Numbered from the stretch's first letter, positions 23,482 through 35,990 are shown. The stretch is 45,336 nucleotides of DNA from Deltaproteobacteria bacterium (GCA_009930495.1 RZYB01000004.1:1-45336), one strand, 5' to 3'. The notes: generated from the letters alone by a model not told the origin. A program made the numbers and translations.

Positions 23482-24537
23482 TTACTGGGTGATCGTTTGC
23501 GCGTGGCCATCGACTTCGGTCTTGAGCTGACCGCAGGCCGCCGCGATGTCCTGTCCCTTGCTCTTGCGCAGGGTCACGGTGAACCCCTTGGCGCGCAACA
23601 GCTCCTCGAACGCCAACACATCGGCCGGGTCCGGCGCCTCGTAGGCGATGCCCGGACCGGGATTGTAGGCGATCAGATTGATCTTGCACTTGAGGTGCGA
23701 CAAAAGGCGCACCAACTGGCGGGCGTGCTCCAGCCTGTCGTTGACGTTTCGGATCAGGATGTACTCAATGGTCACCCGTTCCCGGGGGCGGAGCGTGAAT
23801 TCTTGCAGGGTCTTGATCAGGTCGTCGATGTGCCAGGCGGCGGCGCCGGGCATGAGCTTTTCCCGAATGTCCTGGGTCGGGGCGTGCAGGGAAATGGCGG
23901 GCAGCGCCAGACCCTCGGCCTCGAAGCAGCGCAGCCGCCCCTTGACGGCGCAGGTGGATAGGGTGATCCGCCGCCGGGAAAATTCCAGCCCCTCGGCATG
24001 GGACACGATATGCAGGCTTTTGCGGACCTCGTCCCAGTTCAAAAGCGGCTCTCCCATGCCCATATAGACGAGATTCTTGATTTCCTCGGCCAGACCGTGG
24101 GCCCGCAGGTACTCCCGCGCCACCAGGATCTGGGCCGCGATTTCCCCGCCGGTCATGTTCCGGACAAAGCCCATGAGCCCCGTGCTGCAGAAGGTGCAGC
24201 CCATGGGGCAACCGATTTGGCAGGACAGGCATTGCGTGTAGCGCCCCTTGTCCGGGATGAGCACGCTTTCCACCGTGGCGCCATCGGCCAGCTCCAGCAG
24301 GAATTTGATGGTTCCGTCGGAACTGACCCGTGTTTCCGAGGTCGCCGGCCAGGCCACCGCCCATTCCCGTTGCAACTGCTCCCGAAAGTTCTTGGCGATA
24401 TTGGTCATCTGGGCGAAATCCCGCGCGCCGCGCCGCCACAGCCATTGCCAGAGCTGTCGGGCCCGAAAGGCCTGATGCCCCATGGCCAGGATGGCGGATT
24501 CCAGCTCGGGATAGGTCAATTCAAGAATGTTGCGCAT
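23482..24537 (-). CDS. rlmN: 23S rRNA (A2503-C2)/tRNA A37 methyltransferase
   Basis: 351 residues from the ATG at 24537 (AGG 5 bases upstream), giving the usual RlmN start [12 protein letters not shown]. The radical SAM motif is CPMGCTFC. The SAM-binding [12 protein letters not shown], the methyl-carrying Cys in the C-terminal [15 protein letters not shown], and the resolving Cys region STCAVKG are all present. RlmN methylates C2 of A2503 in 23S rRNA and A37 in some tRNAs by a ping-pong radical mechanism. It is not a Cfr-type resistance enzyme as far as I can tell by length and motifs. Confidence 0.95.
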   Translation of the reverse strand: MRNILELTYPELESAILAMGHQAFRARQLWQWLWRRGARDFAQMTNIAKNFREQLQREWAVAWPATSETRVSSDGTIKFLLELADGATVESVLIPDKGRYTQCLSCQIGCPMGCTFCSTGLMGFVRNMTGGEIAAQILVAREYLRAHGLAEEIKNLVYMGMGEPLLNWDEVRKSLHIVSHAEGLEFSRRRITLSTCAVKGRLRCFEAEGLALPAISLHAPTQDIREKLMPGAAAWHIDDLIKTLQEFTLRPRERVTIEYILIRNVNDRLEHARQLVRLLSHLKCKINLIAYNPGPGIAYEAPDPADVLAFEELLRAKGFTVTLRKSKGQDIAAACGQLKTEVDGHAQTITQ

Positions 24538-24555
24538 TACCTGTCCGGAATCGCA

Positions 24556-24594
24556 AAGGCACAAGGATCGCGGCCAGGGCGGTCCTCGTGCCTT
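24556..24594. other. 12-bp stem-loop between HD-domain gene and rlmN
   Basis: AAGGCACAAGGA (24556-24567) and TCCTCGTGCCTT (24583-24594) form a 12-bp stem (one G-U on the minus transcript) with a 15-base loop. There is no T tract, only TTTG after it on the minus strand. It sits in the 90-base gap that separates the two genes, so it may partly terminate or protect the upstream message. Confidence 0.5.
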
Positions 24595-24627
24595 CGGCGA
24601 GGGAAGAAAACAAATGAATAAAAGCTA

Positions 24628-25950
24628 TTAGAGCTGGTTTTTTTCCTTGTAGGCCAGGACAAAACGCTCGGCCTCTTCCTGGTTGTTGACGTCGCCCGCG
24701 ATCTGGGCCTGGAGCAGGCTGTCCCGGATCAAGCCCACGGTCGGACCTGGCTTGATGGCGGCGATGTCCATGATTTGCTTGCCGTTCAGCAGCGGTTCGA
24801 GCAGCTCCTCGCGGATGTCGGCCCGTTCCAGCATCTTCATGTTATGATTGAATTCCGTGTAGTTGCCGCCCGTGGCCTTGATATCCGCCCGGGCCATTTC
24901 GATCAGGCGCGGGTAATCGTCCAGGGCCTTGAAGCGGCGGATGCCCTTGTCCGTGAGCATGAAATGGAAACGCATGTGGTTGCGAACCAGATTGACGACC
25001 AGATCCACTTCCTCGGTGTTGAGGCGCAGACGCTTCAGAATCTTGCGCGTGACCTTGGCTCCGATGCGGTGGTGCTGGTAGAAGGTGGTCTTTTTGCCGT
25101 ACTGTTCGCCGGCGTAGAGCTTGCCGCAGTCATGGAACAGACAGGCCAGGGTGCCGTACCAGTCGTAGGGGAGTTCCTCGGGATAGCGGCGCATGACGTC
25201 CAGGGTATGCTGCCAGACGGATTGGGAGCCTCCCTCGTCGTTTGTGGCCTGGAAAATACGGCTCAGGGCGGCCAGTTCCGGCAGCAGGCCATGCAGGATC
25301 ATGGAGTCGAACAGCAATTCGGCGAAGCGCCACATGTTTTCGGCCTCGACCTTGCGCCACTCGTCCATGATGTCCGCCACCGAGACATAGTCCAGAACCC
25401 GGCGCGAGGCGCGGATAATCGACATCCAGGAGTTTTCCTCGATGGGCAGGTGGTAGTTGGCGGAGAAGCGCAGGGCGCGGATGGCCCGGAGATAGTCGTG
25501 CTTGAGGGTTTCGTCCGGGATGCCCGCGAATTTGATCTGCCCGGCGGCGATGTTTTCGAATCCGTCGTAGGCGTCCTGGGAGCGAGGGACATACGGACAG
25601 GCCAGGTGCATGGGGAAATCGCCGTCCTGTTCCAGCTTGCGCAGCATGTTCGGCGTGATCTGGGTCACGCAGACCTCGGGGTGGGAGGCGTCGGCGTTGT
25701 CGGCGGCGTGGAAAAGAATGGTCGTGGTATTCTGGATCAAGCGGGCCATGATTCCCGCGGTGCCGGATTCGATCTCGGGGAAAAGCACCTTGAGGCCGTC
25801 CAGATCGATGTCCGTGCAAATTTCCACCTCGGAATCCTGGGAGTGGGCGAGGACCCGGCGTTGCAGCGCGGCGCTGATGACGTAGGCATCGTAGCCGTTG
25901 CGCATGATGGTTTTGCAGATCGAGATGGCTTCTTTTATCGGCTGAGGCAT
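24628..25950 (-). CDS. CCA-adding-enzyme-like HD phosphohydrolase with degenerate nucleotidyltransferase head
   Basis: 440 residues. The order follows tRNA nucleotidyltransferase/poly(A) polymerase proteins: head, neck (LKHDYLRAIRALRFSANY, residues 149-166; the family form is R-A-x-R-F) and a C-terminal HD domain (WQHTLDV, then CLFHDCGK with H273-D274). In the head, the normal GG-x-VRD and D-x-D catalytic residues are not there: residues 20-46 read GYDAYVISAALQRR, then SEVEICT, so the D-x-D position is E-x-E. Nucleotide transfer is doubtful. The HD metal site looks intact, so a 2',3'-cyclic phosphatase or phosphodiesterase role is possible. AAGGAG precedes the ATG. Confidence 0.8.
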   Translation of the reverse strand: MPQPIKEAISICKTIMRNGYDAYVISAALQRRVLAHSQDSEVEICTDIDLDGLKVLFPEIESGTAGIMARLIQNTTTILFHAADNADASHPEVCVTQITPNMLRKLEQDGDFPMHLACPYVPRSQDAYDGFENIAAGQIKFAGIPDETLKHDYLRAIRALRFSANYHLPIEENSWMSIIRASRRVLDYVSVADIMDEWRKVEAENMWRFAELLFDSMILHGLLPELAALSRIFQATNDEGGSQSVWQHTLDVMRRYPEELPYDWYGTLACLFHDCGKLYAGEQYGKKTTFYQHHRIGAKVTRKILKRLRLNTEEVDLVVNLVRNHMRFHFMLTDKGIRRFKALDDYPRLIEMARADIKATGGNYTEFNHNMKMLERADIREELLEPLLNGKQIMDIAAIKPGPTVGLIRDSLLQAQIAGDVNNQEEAERFVLAYKEKNQL

Positions 25951-26010
25951 CCATGTCTCCTTGAATGATCGGGTGCGGTAGGCGAAAGGTCTGTAACAAG
26001 CGGGTAAAGA

Positions 26011-27384
26011 TCAGATATCTTCATCTTTTTCCCCCACCTTGGTCAAGCGGTAGCGGAACTGCCGGAAATTGAGCCCGACCATCTCGGCGGCCCGGCCCTT
26101 GTGTCCGCCGCAACGGCGCATGGCCTCCTGAAGAACCCTGTGTTCGTGCGTGGCCAGATATTCATCCAGGGTCAGCTGCCCGGACAGGACTTTCTGGAGG
26201 CCGCATTCGAGTTCGCCGGCGGGGATTTTTTCGTAGATGACCAGGGCTTCCGAGGTCACGGTGTCGCCGGGCTCCAGGGCCACGGCCCGTTCGACGATGT
26301 TTTCCAGTTCCCGCACATTGCCGGGATAATGGTAGCGGAGCAGCTTGCTCCGGGCGTCCCCGGTGAAGCCCTTGAGGGCGCGTTTTTGGGTCTGGCAGGC
26401 TTTTTTCAAAAAATGGTCGGCCAGGGTCTGGATATCCTGACCGCGTTCGCGCAGCGGCGGCAGGTGCACCTTGACCCCGCTGAGGCGGTAATACAGATCC
26501 TCGCGGAAGGTGCCCTCGGCCACGCACTGCTCGATGTTGCGGTTGGTGGCCGTGATGATGCGCACATCGGCGTGCAATTCCTCGGTGCCGCCCAGGGGGA
26601 TGAAGCAGCGCTCCTGGACAAAGCGCAGCAGCTTGACCTGGGTCGGCGCGGCCAGCTCGCCAACCTCGTCCAAAAAGATGGTGCCGCCCTCGGCCATTTC
26701 CAGAAGCCCCTTCTTGGAGCGGTCGGCGCTGGTGAAAGCCCCCTTGCGGAATCCGAAGAGCTCGCTTTCGACCAGGTTTTCAGGCAGGCCGCCACAGTTG
26801 ATGGCCAGGAACGGATGGGTGGCCCTGGGGCTTTGCTGGTGAATGGCCCGGGCGAAAAGCTCCTTGCCCGTGCCCGATTCGCCGGTGACGAGGACGTTGA
26901 TGGTCGTCGGCGCGATGCGCCGCACCAAGTCGAAAACTGCCTGCATTTGGGGGCTTTGGCCAATGATATCGCCGTATTGTCGATTGATTTGGCCCTTGAG
27001 CCAGGCGTTTTCCTCCTTGAGACGGGCCGTTTCCAGGGTCCGTTCGACGGTGAAGAGCAGGTCGTCCAGCTCGAAGGGTTTGGTGATGTAGTCCTTGGCG
27101 CCATGCTTGATGGCCGTGATGGCGCTTTTGGCGTCGGCGTAGGCCGTGACCATGAGCACCGGGACCTCGGTCCAGGTTTCGCGGATACGCGCCAAGAGGT
27201 CGATGCCGCTTTCCCTGCCCAGGCGCAGATCCAGCAGAATCAAGGCGATGGCCTCCCGTTGCAGCACGTCCAGGGCCGTGGCCGAATCCGGAGCGGTCCA
27301 CACGGCGTGGCCCTTTTTGGAAAGGGCGATTTCCAGGACTTCGCGCAGGCTCAGGTCGTCGTCGACGATAAGGATTTTGGCCAT
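26011..27384 (-). CDS. Sigma-54-dependent response regulator (NtrC family)
   Basis: 457 residues in three domains. The receiver (1-115) has the phosphoacceptor D52, acidic D8-D10 and K102. The AAA+ activator domain has Walker A GESGTGKE (168-175), Walker B GGTIFLDEVGEL, and ATNRNIEQ and REDLYYRL signatures. The C-terminal Fis-type helix-turn-helix is GGHKGRAAEMVGLNFRQFRYRL. The sigma-54-contacting loop reads GAFTSA (215-220) instead of GAFTGA, preceded by ELFGF rather than ELFGH. No histidine kinase is adjacent in the window. The domain layout fits PilR/NtrC relatives. It lies between pyrC and the HD gene, but its target is unknown. Confidence 0.93.
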   Translation of the reverse strand: MAKILIVDDDLSLREVLEIALSKKGHAVWTAPDSATALDVLQREAIALILLDLRLGRESGIDLLARIRETWTEVPVLMVTAYADAKSAITAIKHGAKDYITKPFELDDLLFTVERTLETARLKEENAWLKGQINRQYGDIIGQSPQMQAVFDLVRRIAPTTINVLVTGESGTGKELFARAIHQQSPRATHPFLAINCGGLPENLVESELFGFRKGAFTSADRSKKGLLEMAEGGTIFLDEVGELAAPTQVKLLRFVQERCFIPLGGTEELHADVRIITATNRNIEQCVAEGTFREDLYYRLSGVKVHLPPLRERGQDIQTLADHFLKKACQTQKRALKGFTGDARSKLLRYHYPGNVRELENIVERAVALEPGDTVTSEALVIYEKIPAGELECGLQKVLSGQLTLDEYLATHEHRVLQEAMRRCGGHKGRAAEMVGLNFRQFRYRLTKVGEKDEDI

Positions 27385-27420
27385 GATTCAGCTTTGTCGT
27401 ATCCGTTTTGGTTGAAGGGC

Positions 27421-28713
27421 CTAGATCAGGGACGCCTTGTCGCGCGCGAAGATTTCCCGTCCGCCCAGGAAGTGGGCCATGACCCGTCCCGGGAGTTCCT
27501 TGCCCAGACAGGGTGTGTTCTTGCCCTTGGAGCACAGGGCTTCGGCCGTGACCATCCAGGCCTGGTCCGGGTCGAAGAGGACGAAGTCGGCCGGGTCGCC
27601 GGGCTGGAAGGTGTTGCGCGGCAGGTTGAAAATCGTGGCCGTGTTCCAGCACCACAGTCGGGCGATGTCGCCAAGTTCCAGCTCGCCGCCACGAACCAGT
27701 TCATAGGTCAGGGACAGGGCCGTATCCAGGCCGGAAATGCCGTTGGGTGCCTCGTCGAAGGGCGTTTCCTTTTCATGGGCCGCGTGCGGGGCGTGATCCG
27801 TGACCAGGATGTCGATGACGCCGTCGCGCACGGCTTGGCGCATGGCCAGGACGTCGTCACGGGTGCGCAGGGGCGGATTGACCTTGGCGCTGGTGTCGTA
27901 GCCCTCGACCCAGGTTTCGTCCCAGAGCAGATAATGCGGACAGGTTTCGGCCGTGACCGGCACGCCCTTGGCCTTGGCCATGGCGATGAGTTCGATGGAC
28001 TCCCGGCAGCTGATGTGGGCCAGATGGACGGGAATGTTCAGATACGCGGCCAGGAGAATGTCCCGGGCAACCTGCATGGCTTCGGACACGGACGGGATCC
28101 CTTTAAGCCCCAGACGCCCCGAGACCAACCCCTCGTTCATGACTCCGCCCGCTCCAAGCCAGGGGTCCTCGCAGTGGTCGATGACCCGCAGGCCGAAGTC
28201 CGCCCCGTACTCCATGCCGCGTCGAAAAAGTTCGCTGTTTTCCACTGGCCGGCCATCGTTGGACAGGGCCACGCAACCGGCCCCGGCCAGCTCGCCGGCC
28301 GGAGCCAGTTCCTTGCCCAGGAGGCCGACGGTCAGGGCGCCCACGGGCCGCGCCCACGGGCCGTGCGGGTAGGCCAGGGCCGCCTTGTGCAGCATGAATT
28401 CGGTCACGGAGGCCCGATCGTTGACCGGGTTGGTGTTGGCCATGGCCATGACCTGGCCAAAGCCGCCCCGCAGGGCGGCGGTCAGGCCGGAGGCGATGTC
28501 TTCCTTGTATTCCTGGCCGGGCTCGCGCAGATGGACGTGGGCGTCGATCAGGCTGGGCAGCAGATGCAGGCCCTGGGCGTCATGGGTTGGGACGGATTCG
28601 GGAACCACGACGCCGGCCTCGGCCAGTTCCACGATCCGGCCTTGGAACAGGACAAGGTCGCGCGCCCGGTCCTGCCACAGGACATCGCGGATGATCAGAT
28701 CACAAGTCGCCAT
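27421..28713 (-). CDS. pyrC: Dihydroorotase
   Basis: 430 residues, the class I dihydroorotase length. DAHVHLREPGQEYKEDIASG holds the metal-binding H-x-H and the carbamylated-Lys region. LAHISCRESI and ETCPHYLLWDE supply further ligands, and ILVTDHAPHAAHEKE has the catalytic Asp. NGISGLDTALSLTYELV is also typical. It closes carbamoyl aspartate to dihydroorotate in pyrimidine synthesis. AGGAGG lies 5 bases before the ATG, 9 bases after the pyrB stop, so pyrB-pyrC is one unit. An inactive DHO-type partner of PyrB is less likely since all metal residues are present. Confidence 0.95.
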   Translation of the reverse strand: MATCDLIIRDVLWQDRARDLVLFQGRIVELAEAGVVVPESVPTHDAQGLHLLPSLIDAHVHLREPGQEYKEDIASGLTAALRGGFGQVMAMANTNPVNDRASVTEFMLHKAALAYPHGPWARPVGALTVGLLGKELAPAGELAGAGCVALSNDGRPVENSELFRRGMEYGADFGLRVIDHCEDPWLGAGGVMNEGLVSGRLGLKGIPSVSEAMQVARDILLAAYLNIPVHLAHISCRESIELIAMAKAKGVPVTAETCPHYLLWDETWVEGYDTSAKVNPPLRTRDDVLAMRQAVRDGVIDILVTDHAPHAAHEKETPFDEAPNGISGLDTALSLTYELVRGGELELGDIARLWCWNTATIFNLPRNTFQPGDPADFVLFDPDQAWMVTAEALCSKGKNTPCLGKELPGRVMAHFLGGREIFARDKASLI

Positions 28714-28722
28714 GGGAACCTC

Positions 28723-29655
28723 CTATGCCGCGATGCGGGACCGGGTCAGAAAAAGATGGAGAAGGGTCATGCGCACGGCCACGCCGGCACTGACCTGGTC
28801 GAGCACCAGACTCGCGCCCGAGTCGGCGAGGTCGGAAGCGATTTCCAGCCCCCGGTTCATGGGTCCGGGATGCATGATCTTGACGTTTGGCGCCGCGTTT
28901 TTCAGGTGCCGGCCGGTCAGGCCATAGGTGCACGCGTACTCGCGCAGGTCCGGCAGCAGGCCGGCCTGTTGCCGTTCAAGCTGCAGGCGCAGACAAATGA
29001 CCGCGTCCACGCCCGCGCAGGCCGTGGCCACGTCGGTAAAGGTTTCCACGGGCCAGGATCCGACGCCGGCGGGCAGGAGCGTGCGCGGCGCGCACAGTCG
29101 CACCCGGGCGCCGAGCAGGGTCAGGAGCTGGACATCGGAGCGGGCCACCCGGCTGTGGGCGATGTCGCCCAGGATGCACACGGTCCTGCCCTTAAAAGTG
29201 TCCCAGACCCGGCTCAGGGTGAAGCCATCGAGCAGGGCCTGGGTGGGGTGCGCGTGCCAGCCGTCGCCGGCGTTGATGATGGAGCAATCCAGTCTTTCGG
29301 CCAGGAAGGCGGCGGCGCCGCTCTGCCAATGCCGGATGACGATGGCGTCGGGGTGCATGGCCTGCAGGGTCAGGGCCGTGTCCTTGAGGCTTTCGCCTTT
29401 TTGCAGGGAGCTGCCGGATTTGGCCAGACTGAAGGTGTCGGCCGAAAGTCGCTTGCCAGCCATGTCGAAAGAGGTCTTGGTCCGGGTCGAGGCCTCGGCG
29501 AAAAAGAGGACCACGCTCTTGCCCTTGAGGATGGGCACTTTTTTGATGGGCCGCTGGTTCACTTCGGCGAATCTGGCCGCCGTCTCGAAGACGTGCCCGA
29601 CCTCGTCCCGGTCAAGCTGCGAAATGTCGAGTAAATCCTTGTGCCGCCAATTCAT
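28723..29655 (-). CDS. pyrB: Aspartate carbamoyltransferase, catalytic chain
   Basis: 310 residues with the carbamoyl-phosphate motif STRTKTSFD (family S-T-R-T-R), [10 protein letters not shown] and [31 protein letters not shown] contains the Ser-Lys loop that reaches into the neighbouring subunit. It condenses carbamoyl phosphate with aspartate in the first committed step of pyrimidine synthesis. No pyrI follows. It heads the long minus-strand series, with GAGGAG before the ATG. Its promoter must lie in the about 180-base gap after gyrA, downstream of the gyrA terminator. Confidence 0.96.
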   Translation of the reverse strand: MNWRHKDLLDISQLDRDEVGHVFETAARFAEVNQRPIKKVPILKGKSVVLFFAEASTRTKTSFDMAGKRLSADTFSLAKSGSSLQKGESLKDTALTLQAMHPDAIVIRHWQSGAAAFLAERLDCSIINAGDGWHAHPTQALLDGFTLSRVWDTFKGRTVCILGDIAHSRVARSDVQLLTLLGARVRLCAPRTLLPAGVGSWPVETFTDVATACAGVDAVICLRLQLERQQAGLLPDLREYACTYGLTGRHLKNAAPNVKIMHPGPMNRGLEIASDLADSGASLVLDQVSAGVAVRMTLLHLFLTRSRIAA

Positions 29656-29696
29656 GCGCCTGTCTCCTCGGACTCCGGCCGGGTTTTCGTGTCGCG

Positions 29697-29731
29697 AAAA
29701 AAAAGGGACCCGGCGTGACGCCCGTCCCTTT
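29697..29731 (-). terminator. Rho-independent terminator of the dnaA-gyrA operon
   Basis: Minus strand: AAAGGGAC, a 14-base inner loop that itself contains a short GGCGT/ACGCC-like pairing, then GTCCCTTT continuing into an eight-base T run. It lies about 105 bases after the gyrA stop and before pyrB. Confidence 0.9.
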
Positions 29732-29810
29732 GTACTTCAGCATATGCTGTCCGTCGATCAGATTTCATGGCCAGCTCCCCTACACGACCACGCGCGAAAC
29801 GTCCAGTCGC

Positions 29811-29833
29811 ACGCCGGGCCGCTGGCCCGGCGT
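29811..29833. other. Perfect 10-bp hairpin right after gyrA
   Basis: ACGCCGGGCC, a 3-base loop (GCT), then GGCCCGGCGT, only 3 bases beyond the gyrA stop codon. It lacks a T tract. With the terminator at 29697-29731 it makes a tandem 3' structure, probably protecting the message end. Confidence 0.6.
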
Positions 29834-29836
29834 GGA

Positions 29837-32350
29837 TCAGTCGTCCGTGTCCTCTGTCGTTGGCTCGTCGTCCGGGATTTCGGTGTCGTCCAATTCCAGA
29901 TCGGCCGCGACGGTTTCGGCGACCGGGCCGTCCTCGGCGTTTTCGGCCGGAACGTGGTCAAAACAAATCACGGTCTGGTCATCCTCCAGCCGGACCAGGC
30001 GCACGCCCTGGGCCGCCCGGCCAACCAGGCTGATGCTGGAGATGCCGATGCGGATGATCTTGCTGCCCGAGGTCAAAAGGATCAGCTCGTCCGTGGGCAG
30101 GACCATCATGGCCCCGACCACCTTGCCGGTCTTGGGGGTGATGCGCATGTTGATGATGCCCTTGCCGCCGCGTGACTGGGCCCGGAAGTGCTCGACCTGG
30201 GTCCGCTTGCCATAGCCGTTTTCGGCCACGGTCAGGAGTTCCTGCGTGGAGCCCTTGGTGATGACCACGCCGGCCACGACCCGGTCTCCCTTGCGCAGGG
30301 CGATGCCCTTCACGCCGGTGGCCTGACGGCCCATGGCCCGCACGTCGGAGCAGGCAAAGCGGATGGAATAGCCGTCCACGGTGACCAGGACCATCTCATC
30401 GCCTTCCTCCACCTCGCTCACGCCAATGAGTTCGTCGTCCTCGCGCATGCCCAGGGCAATGAGTCCGGCGGCGCGGATGTTGCGATAGAGCTCGATGGAG
30501 CTGCGTTTGACCACGCCCTGGCGGGTATAGAAGAAATAGTATTTTTCCTGGTCCAGGTCGCGACAGCTCATGGCCGCGGCGATGTACTCGTTGCTGTCCA
30601 GGGGCAGCAGGTTGGCCACGTGCTTGCCCCTGGCCGTGCGTCCGCCCTCGGGAATCTGATGGACCTTGATCTGGTACATCCTGCCCTTGTTGGTGAACAG
30701 GTTCAGGTACTGGTGATTGGACGTGGTCAGGATGGAGGTGATGAAGTCCTCGTCGGCGACATGCACGCCGGTGATGCCCGTGCCTCCCCGGCGCTGTTGG
30801 CGGTAGCTGTCCAGGCTGGTGCGTTTGAGATAGCCGTTGCGGGACAGGGTGATGACCACGGAATCGTCCGGAATGATGTCCTCGATGTCGATGGAATCCG
30901 GGTCGTGCGTCAGAAGTTGGGATTTACGCGGCGTGGCGAAGGTGTCGCGCAATTCTTCGAGCTCCTGTCGGATGACGCCTTTGAGCACCTCGGGATTCTC
31001 GATGACGCTGGTCAGGTATTCGATCTGCTTCAGGAGCTCGGCGTATTCCTCCAGCAGTTTTTCGCGCTCCAGGTTGGTCAGGCGCTGCAGGCGCATGTCC
31101 AAAATGGCCTGGGCCTGGATTTCGGACAGGCCGAAGCGTTCGCGCAGTCGTTCCTTGGCTTCCTGGGGGGTCTTGGAGGCGCGGATCAGGCTGACCACTT
31201 CGTCGATGAAATCCAGGGCGATGCGCAGACCTTCCAGGATATGCGCCCGGTGTTGGGCCTTTCTGAGGTCGAAGCGGGAGCGCCGGATGACGACCTCGCG
31301 CCGGTAGTCCAGAAAGTATTCCAGGACCTGCTTCAGATTCAGCAGCTGGGGCCGGTTGTTGACCACGGCCATCATGTTGATGCCGAAGCTCGTTTCCAGG
31401 GATGTGTATTTGAAGAGCTGGTTGATGATGACATCCGAGAACACGCCTTTTTTCAGGTCCATGACGATGCGGATGCCCTTCATGTCCGACTCGTCGCGCA
31501 GGTCCGAAATGCCCTCGATTTTGCGTTCGTTGACCAGAATCGCGATTTTTTCGACCAGGGTGGATTTGTTCAGGGCATAGGGGATTTCCTTGACCACGAT
31601 GGATTCCAGGTCGCCCTTGCGTTTCTCGATCTCGATCCTGGACCGGATGCGCACCGAGCCTCGGCCGGTGTGGTAGGCCTCGCGGATGCCGGACTTGCCG
31701 TAAAGCAGGGCGCCTGTCGGGAAATCAGGCGCCTTGATGTCCTGCATCAGGTCGTTGATGGATATGCGCGGGTCGTCCAGCAGGCGCAGGGTGCCGGCGA
31801 CCACCTCGCCCAGGTTGTGGGGCGGGATGTTCGTGGCCATGCCCACGGCGATGCCCGAGGAGCCATTGACGAGCAGGTTGGGCACCTTGGTCGGCAGAAC
31901 GGATGGTTCCTGCAGGGAGTTGTCGTAGTTGGGCCTAAATTCCACCGTGTCCTTTTCGATGTCGGCCAGAAAGGAGCCGGCCAAACGGGACATGCGCACT
32001 TCGGTGTATCGCATGGCCGCCGCGGCGTCGCCGTCGATGGACCCGAAATTGCCCTGACCGTCCACCAGGGGGTCGCGCATGTTGAAGTTCTGGGCCATGC
32101 GCACCAGGGCGTCGTACACGGCCGAGTCGCCATGGGGGTGGAATTTACCGATGACATCACCAACGACGCGGGCCGATTTTTTGTAGGCCCGGTTGTAGGT
32201 GTTGCCCAGCTCGTGCATGGCGAACAGGATGCGCCGGTGCACGGGTTTGAGCCCGTCGCGCACGTCCGGGATGGCCCGGCCAATGATGACGCTCAGGGAG
32301 TATTCCAAATAGGATTTCTGGAGTTCCTTCTCGATGCTGATGTTGGACAC
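29837..32350 (-). CDS. gyrA: DNA gyrase subunit A
   Basis: 837 residues from a GTG start with GAGG upstream. The catalytic Tyr is in AAMRYTE; the quinolone-resistance region reads [15 protein letters not shown], with Ser and Asp at the E. coli 83 and 87 positions, the susceptible-type residues. The GyrA box QRRGGTG needed for DNA wrapping is present ([11 protein letters not shown]). A six-bladed C-terminal domain and a short acidic tail ([14 protein letters not shown]) follow. It cuts and rejoins DNA to introduce negative supercoils with GyrB. It starts 34 bases after the gyrB stop. Confidence 0.98.
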   Translation of the reverse strand: MSNISIEKELQKSYLEYSLSVIIGRAIPDVRDGLKPVHRRILFAMHELGNTYNRAYKKSARVVGDVIGKFHPHGDSAVYDALVRMAQNFNMRDPLVDGQGNFGSIDGDAAAAMRYTEVRMSRLAGSFLADIEKDTVEFRPNYDNSLQEPSVLPTKVPNLLVNGSSGIAVGMATNIPPHNLGEVVAGTLRLLDDPRISINDLMQDIKAPDFPTGALLYGKSGIREAYHTGRGSVRIRSRIEIEKRKGDLESIVVKEIPYALNKSTLVEKIAILVNERKIEGISDLRDESDMKGIRIVMDLKKGVFSDVIINQLFKYTSLETSFGINMMAVVNNRPQLLNLKQVLEYFLDYRREVVIRRSRFDLRKAQHRAHILEGLRIALDFIDEVVSLIRASKTPQEAKERLRERFGLSEIQAQAILDMRLQRLTNLEREKLLEEYAELLKQIEYLTSVIENPEVLKGVIRQELEELRDTFATPRKSQLLTHDPDSIDIEDIIPDDSVVITLSRNGYLKRTSLDSYRQQRRGGTGITGVHVADEDFITSILTTSNHQYLNLFTNKGRMYQIKVHQIPEGGRTARGKHVANLLPLDSNEYIAAAMSCRDLDQEKYYFFYTRQGVVKRSSIELYRNIRAAGLIALGMREDDELIGVSEVEEGDEMVLVTVDGYSIRFACSDVRAMGRQATGVKGIALRKGDRVVAGVVITKGSTQELLTVAENGYGKRTQVEHFRAQSRGGKGIINMRITPKTGKVVGAMMVLPTDELILLTSGSKIIRIGISSISLVGRAAQGVRLVRLEDDQTVICFDHVPAENAEDGPVAETVAADLELDDTEIPDDEPTTEDTDD

Positions 32351-32384
32351 ATCTACCTCAATTCAATGTAAAAATCTGTATGGA

Positions 32385-34835
<2,451 letters not shown>

Positions 34836-35990
34836 CTAGATTTCTTCTTCACTGTAGTAGGTGTCCTCGGTGATTTCCACGGGCATGGTCAGAACCATGT
34901 AGTTGGGATCGTTCTTGCCGGTGATTTTGCAGGGTTCGAGGGCTCCGACAAAGGAAAAGGTCAGGGAATCGGAATTGAAGTGGCTGACGATGTCCAGCAG
35001 GATCTTGGTCTGCATGGCGATCTTGGACAGCTCGCCGGAATAGGCGCAGCCGATCTGCTCCGTGCCCTCGCCGATGTCCTGGCCCTGGCAGGACAGGGCC
35101 AGTTCCTCGGGACCGAAGTTGAAGAATGTGGCCTTGTTGGCGTCGGTATTGAAAATGAAGATCCGATCCAGGGAGTCGGTTAGTTCGTGTTTGTCCACGA
35201 TCAGGGTCGAGGCGAAGCGGTTCGTGTATTGATTGATGAAGTTGCGGTAGTCCGCGAAAACATAGGTCTTGAGCGGCAGGCTGAAGGTTTCTTTTTTGTT
35301 TTCGGTGCGCAGGAAAAGGCGCTTGTCCGACAGGCTGATCTCGATTTCGTCGTTGGTCAGCCATTTGCGGATTTCGAGCAGGTATTTTTTGGACACCAGG
35401 AACCCATCCTGGCCAAGGGCCGCGTGGATGTCGGCGTTGGTGAACCGCAACAGGCCGAATTGGTGTCCGTTCAGACCGCAAATCTCGACGTCGTCGCCTT
35501 CCACGGGCGAGAATTTGATGCAGTTCATGCTGGTCAGATCTTCGTCGTCGGAGATGCAGAAGGCGATGCGGTCGATGATTTCCTTGAGGAAGTCGCCCGA
35601 CCAAAGGACCGCGTTTTCCTCGGGAAAAGGATTGAAGTCCTGAAACCAGGACGATTCGTTGGCCGGAAGTTTGTATTTGCGGCGGCCCTGTTCAATGTGC
35701 AGGTGTTTGCCCGAGGCGTCGAGCTTGAGCAGGATTTCACCTGGAGGCATCTTGCGCATCAGGTCGCAGAATTTTTTTCCGGATACCCCGACCAGGCCGC
35801 CGTCACTGATGACGGCCGGGTAGGTGCCCACGAATTCGATGCTGGAATCCGTGGCCAGGATGGACAGGGCGTCGTCCTCGGCCCGTAGCCAGACAGTCCG
35901 CAGATAGGCCGCCCCGGTCTTGGTCGGGATGATGTTCGCGGCCTTGAGCAATCCGTCAATGATATCTTCCTTGCGTACCTTCAAAAACAT
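34836..35990 (-). CDS. dnaN: DNA polymerase III beta sliding clamp
   Basis: 384 residues, slightly longer than E. coli DnaN (366). The three-domain clamp pattern is recognisable, with the N-terminal MFLKVRKEDIIDGLLKAANI and DSSIEFVGTYPAVI strand, and the C-terminal MVLTMPVEI motif close to the family P-M-R-L-type end. It tethers the replicase to DNA. GGAG sits 6 bases before the ATG, and the gene starts 12 bases after the dnaA stop, so dnaA-dnaN are co-transcribed. Confidence 0.96.
   Translation of the reverse strand: MFLKVRKEDIIDGLLKAANIIPTKTGAAYLRTVWLRAEDDALSILATDSSIEFVGTYPAVISDGGLVGVSGKKFCDLMRKMPPGEILLKLDASGKHLHIEQGRRKYKLPANESSWFQDFNPFPEENAVLWSGDFLKEIIDRIAFCISDDEDLTSMNCIKFSPVEGDDVEICGLNGHQFGLLRFTNADIHAALGQDGFLVSKKYLLEIRKWLTNDEIEISLSDKRLFLRTENKKETFSLPLKTYVFADYRNFINQYTNRFASTLIVDKHELTDSLDRIFIFNTDANKATFFNFGPEELALSCQGQDIGEGTEQIGCAYSGELSKIAMQTKILLDIVSHFNSDSLTFSFVGALEPCKITGKNDPNYMVLTMPVEITEDTYYSEEEI

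Noticed and set aside
26101-29634. A 1177-codon plus-strand open frame
   Set aside because: It is fully antisense to the pyrB, pyrC and response regulator genes, which have clear motifs. High G+C makes long stop-free antisense frames common; its translation is low-complexity and without motifs.
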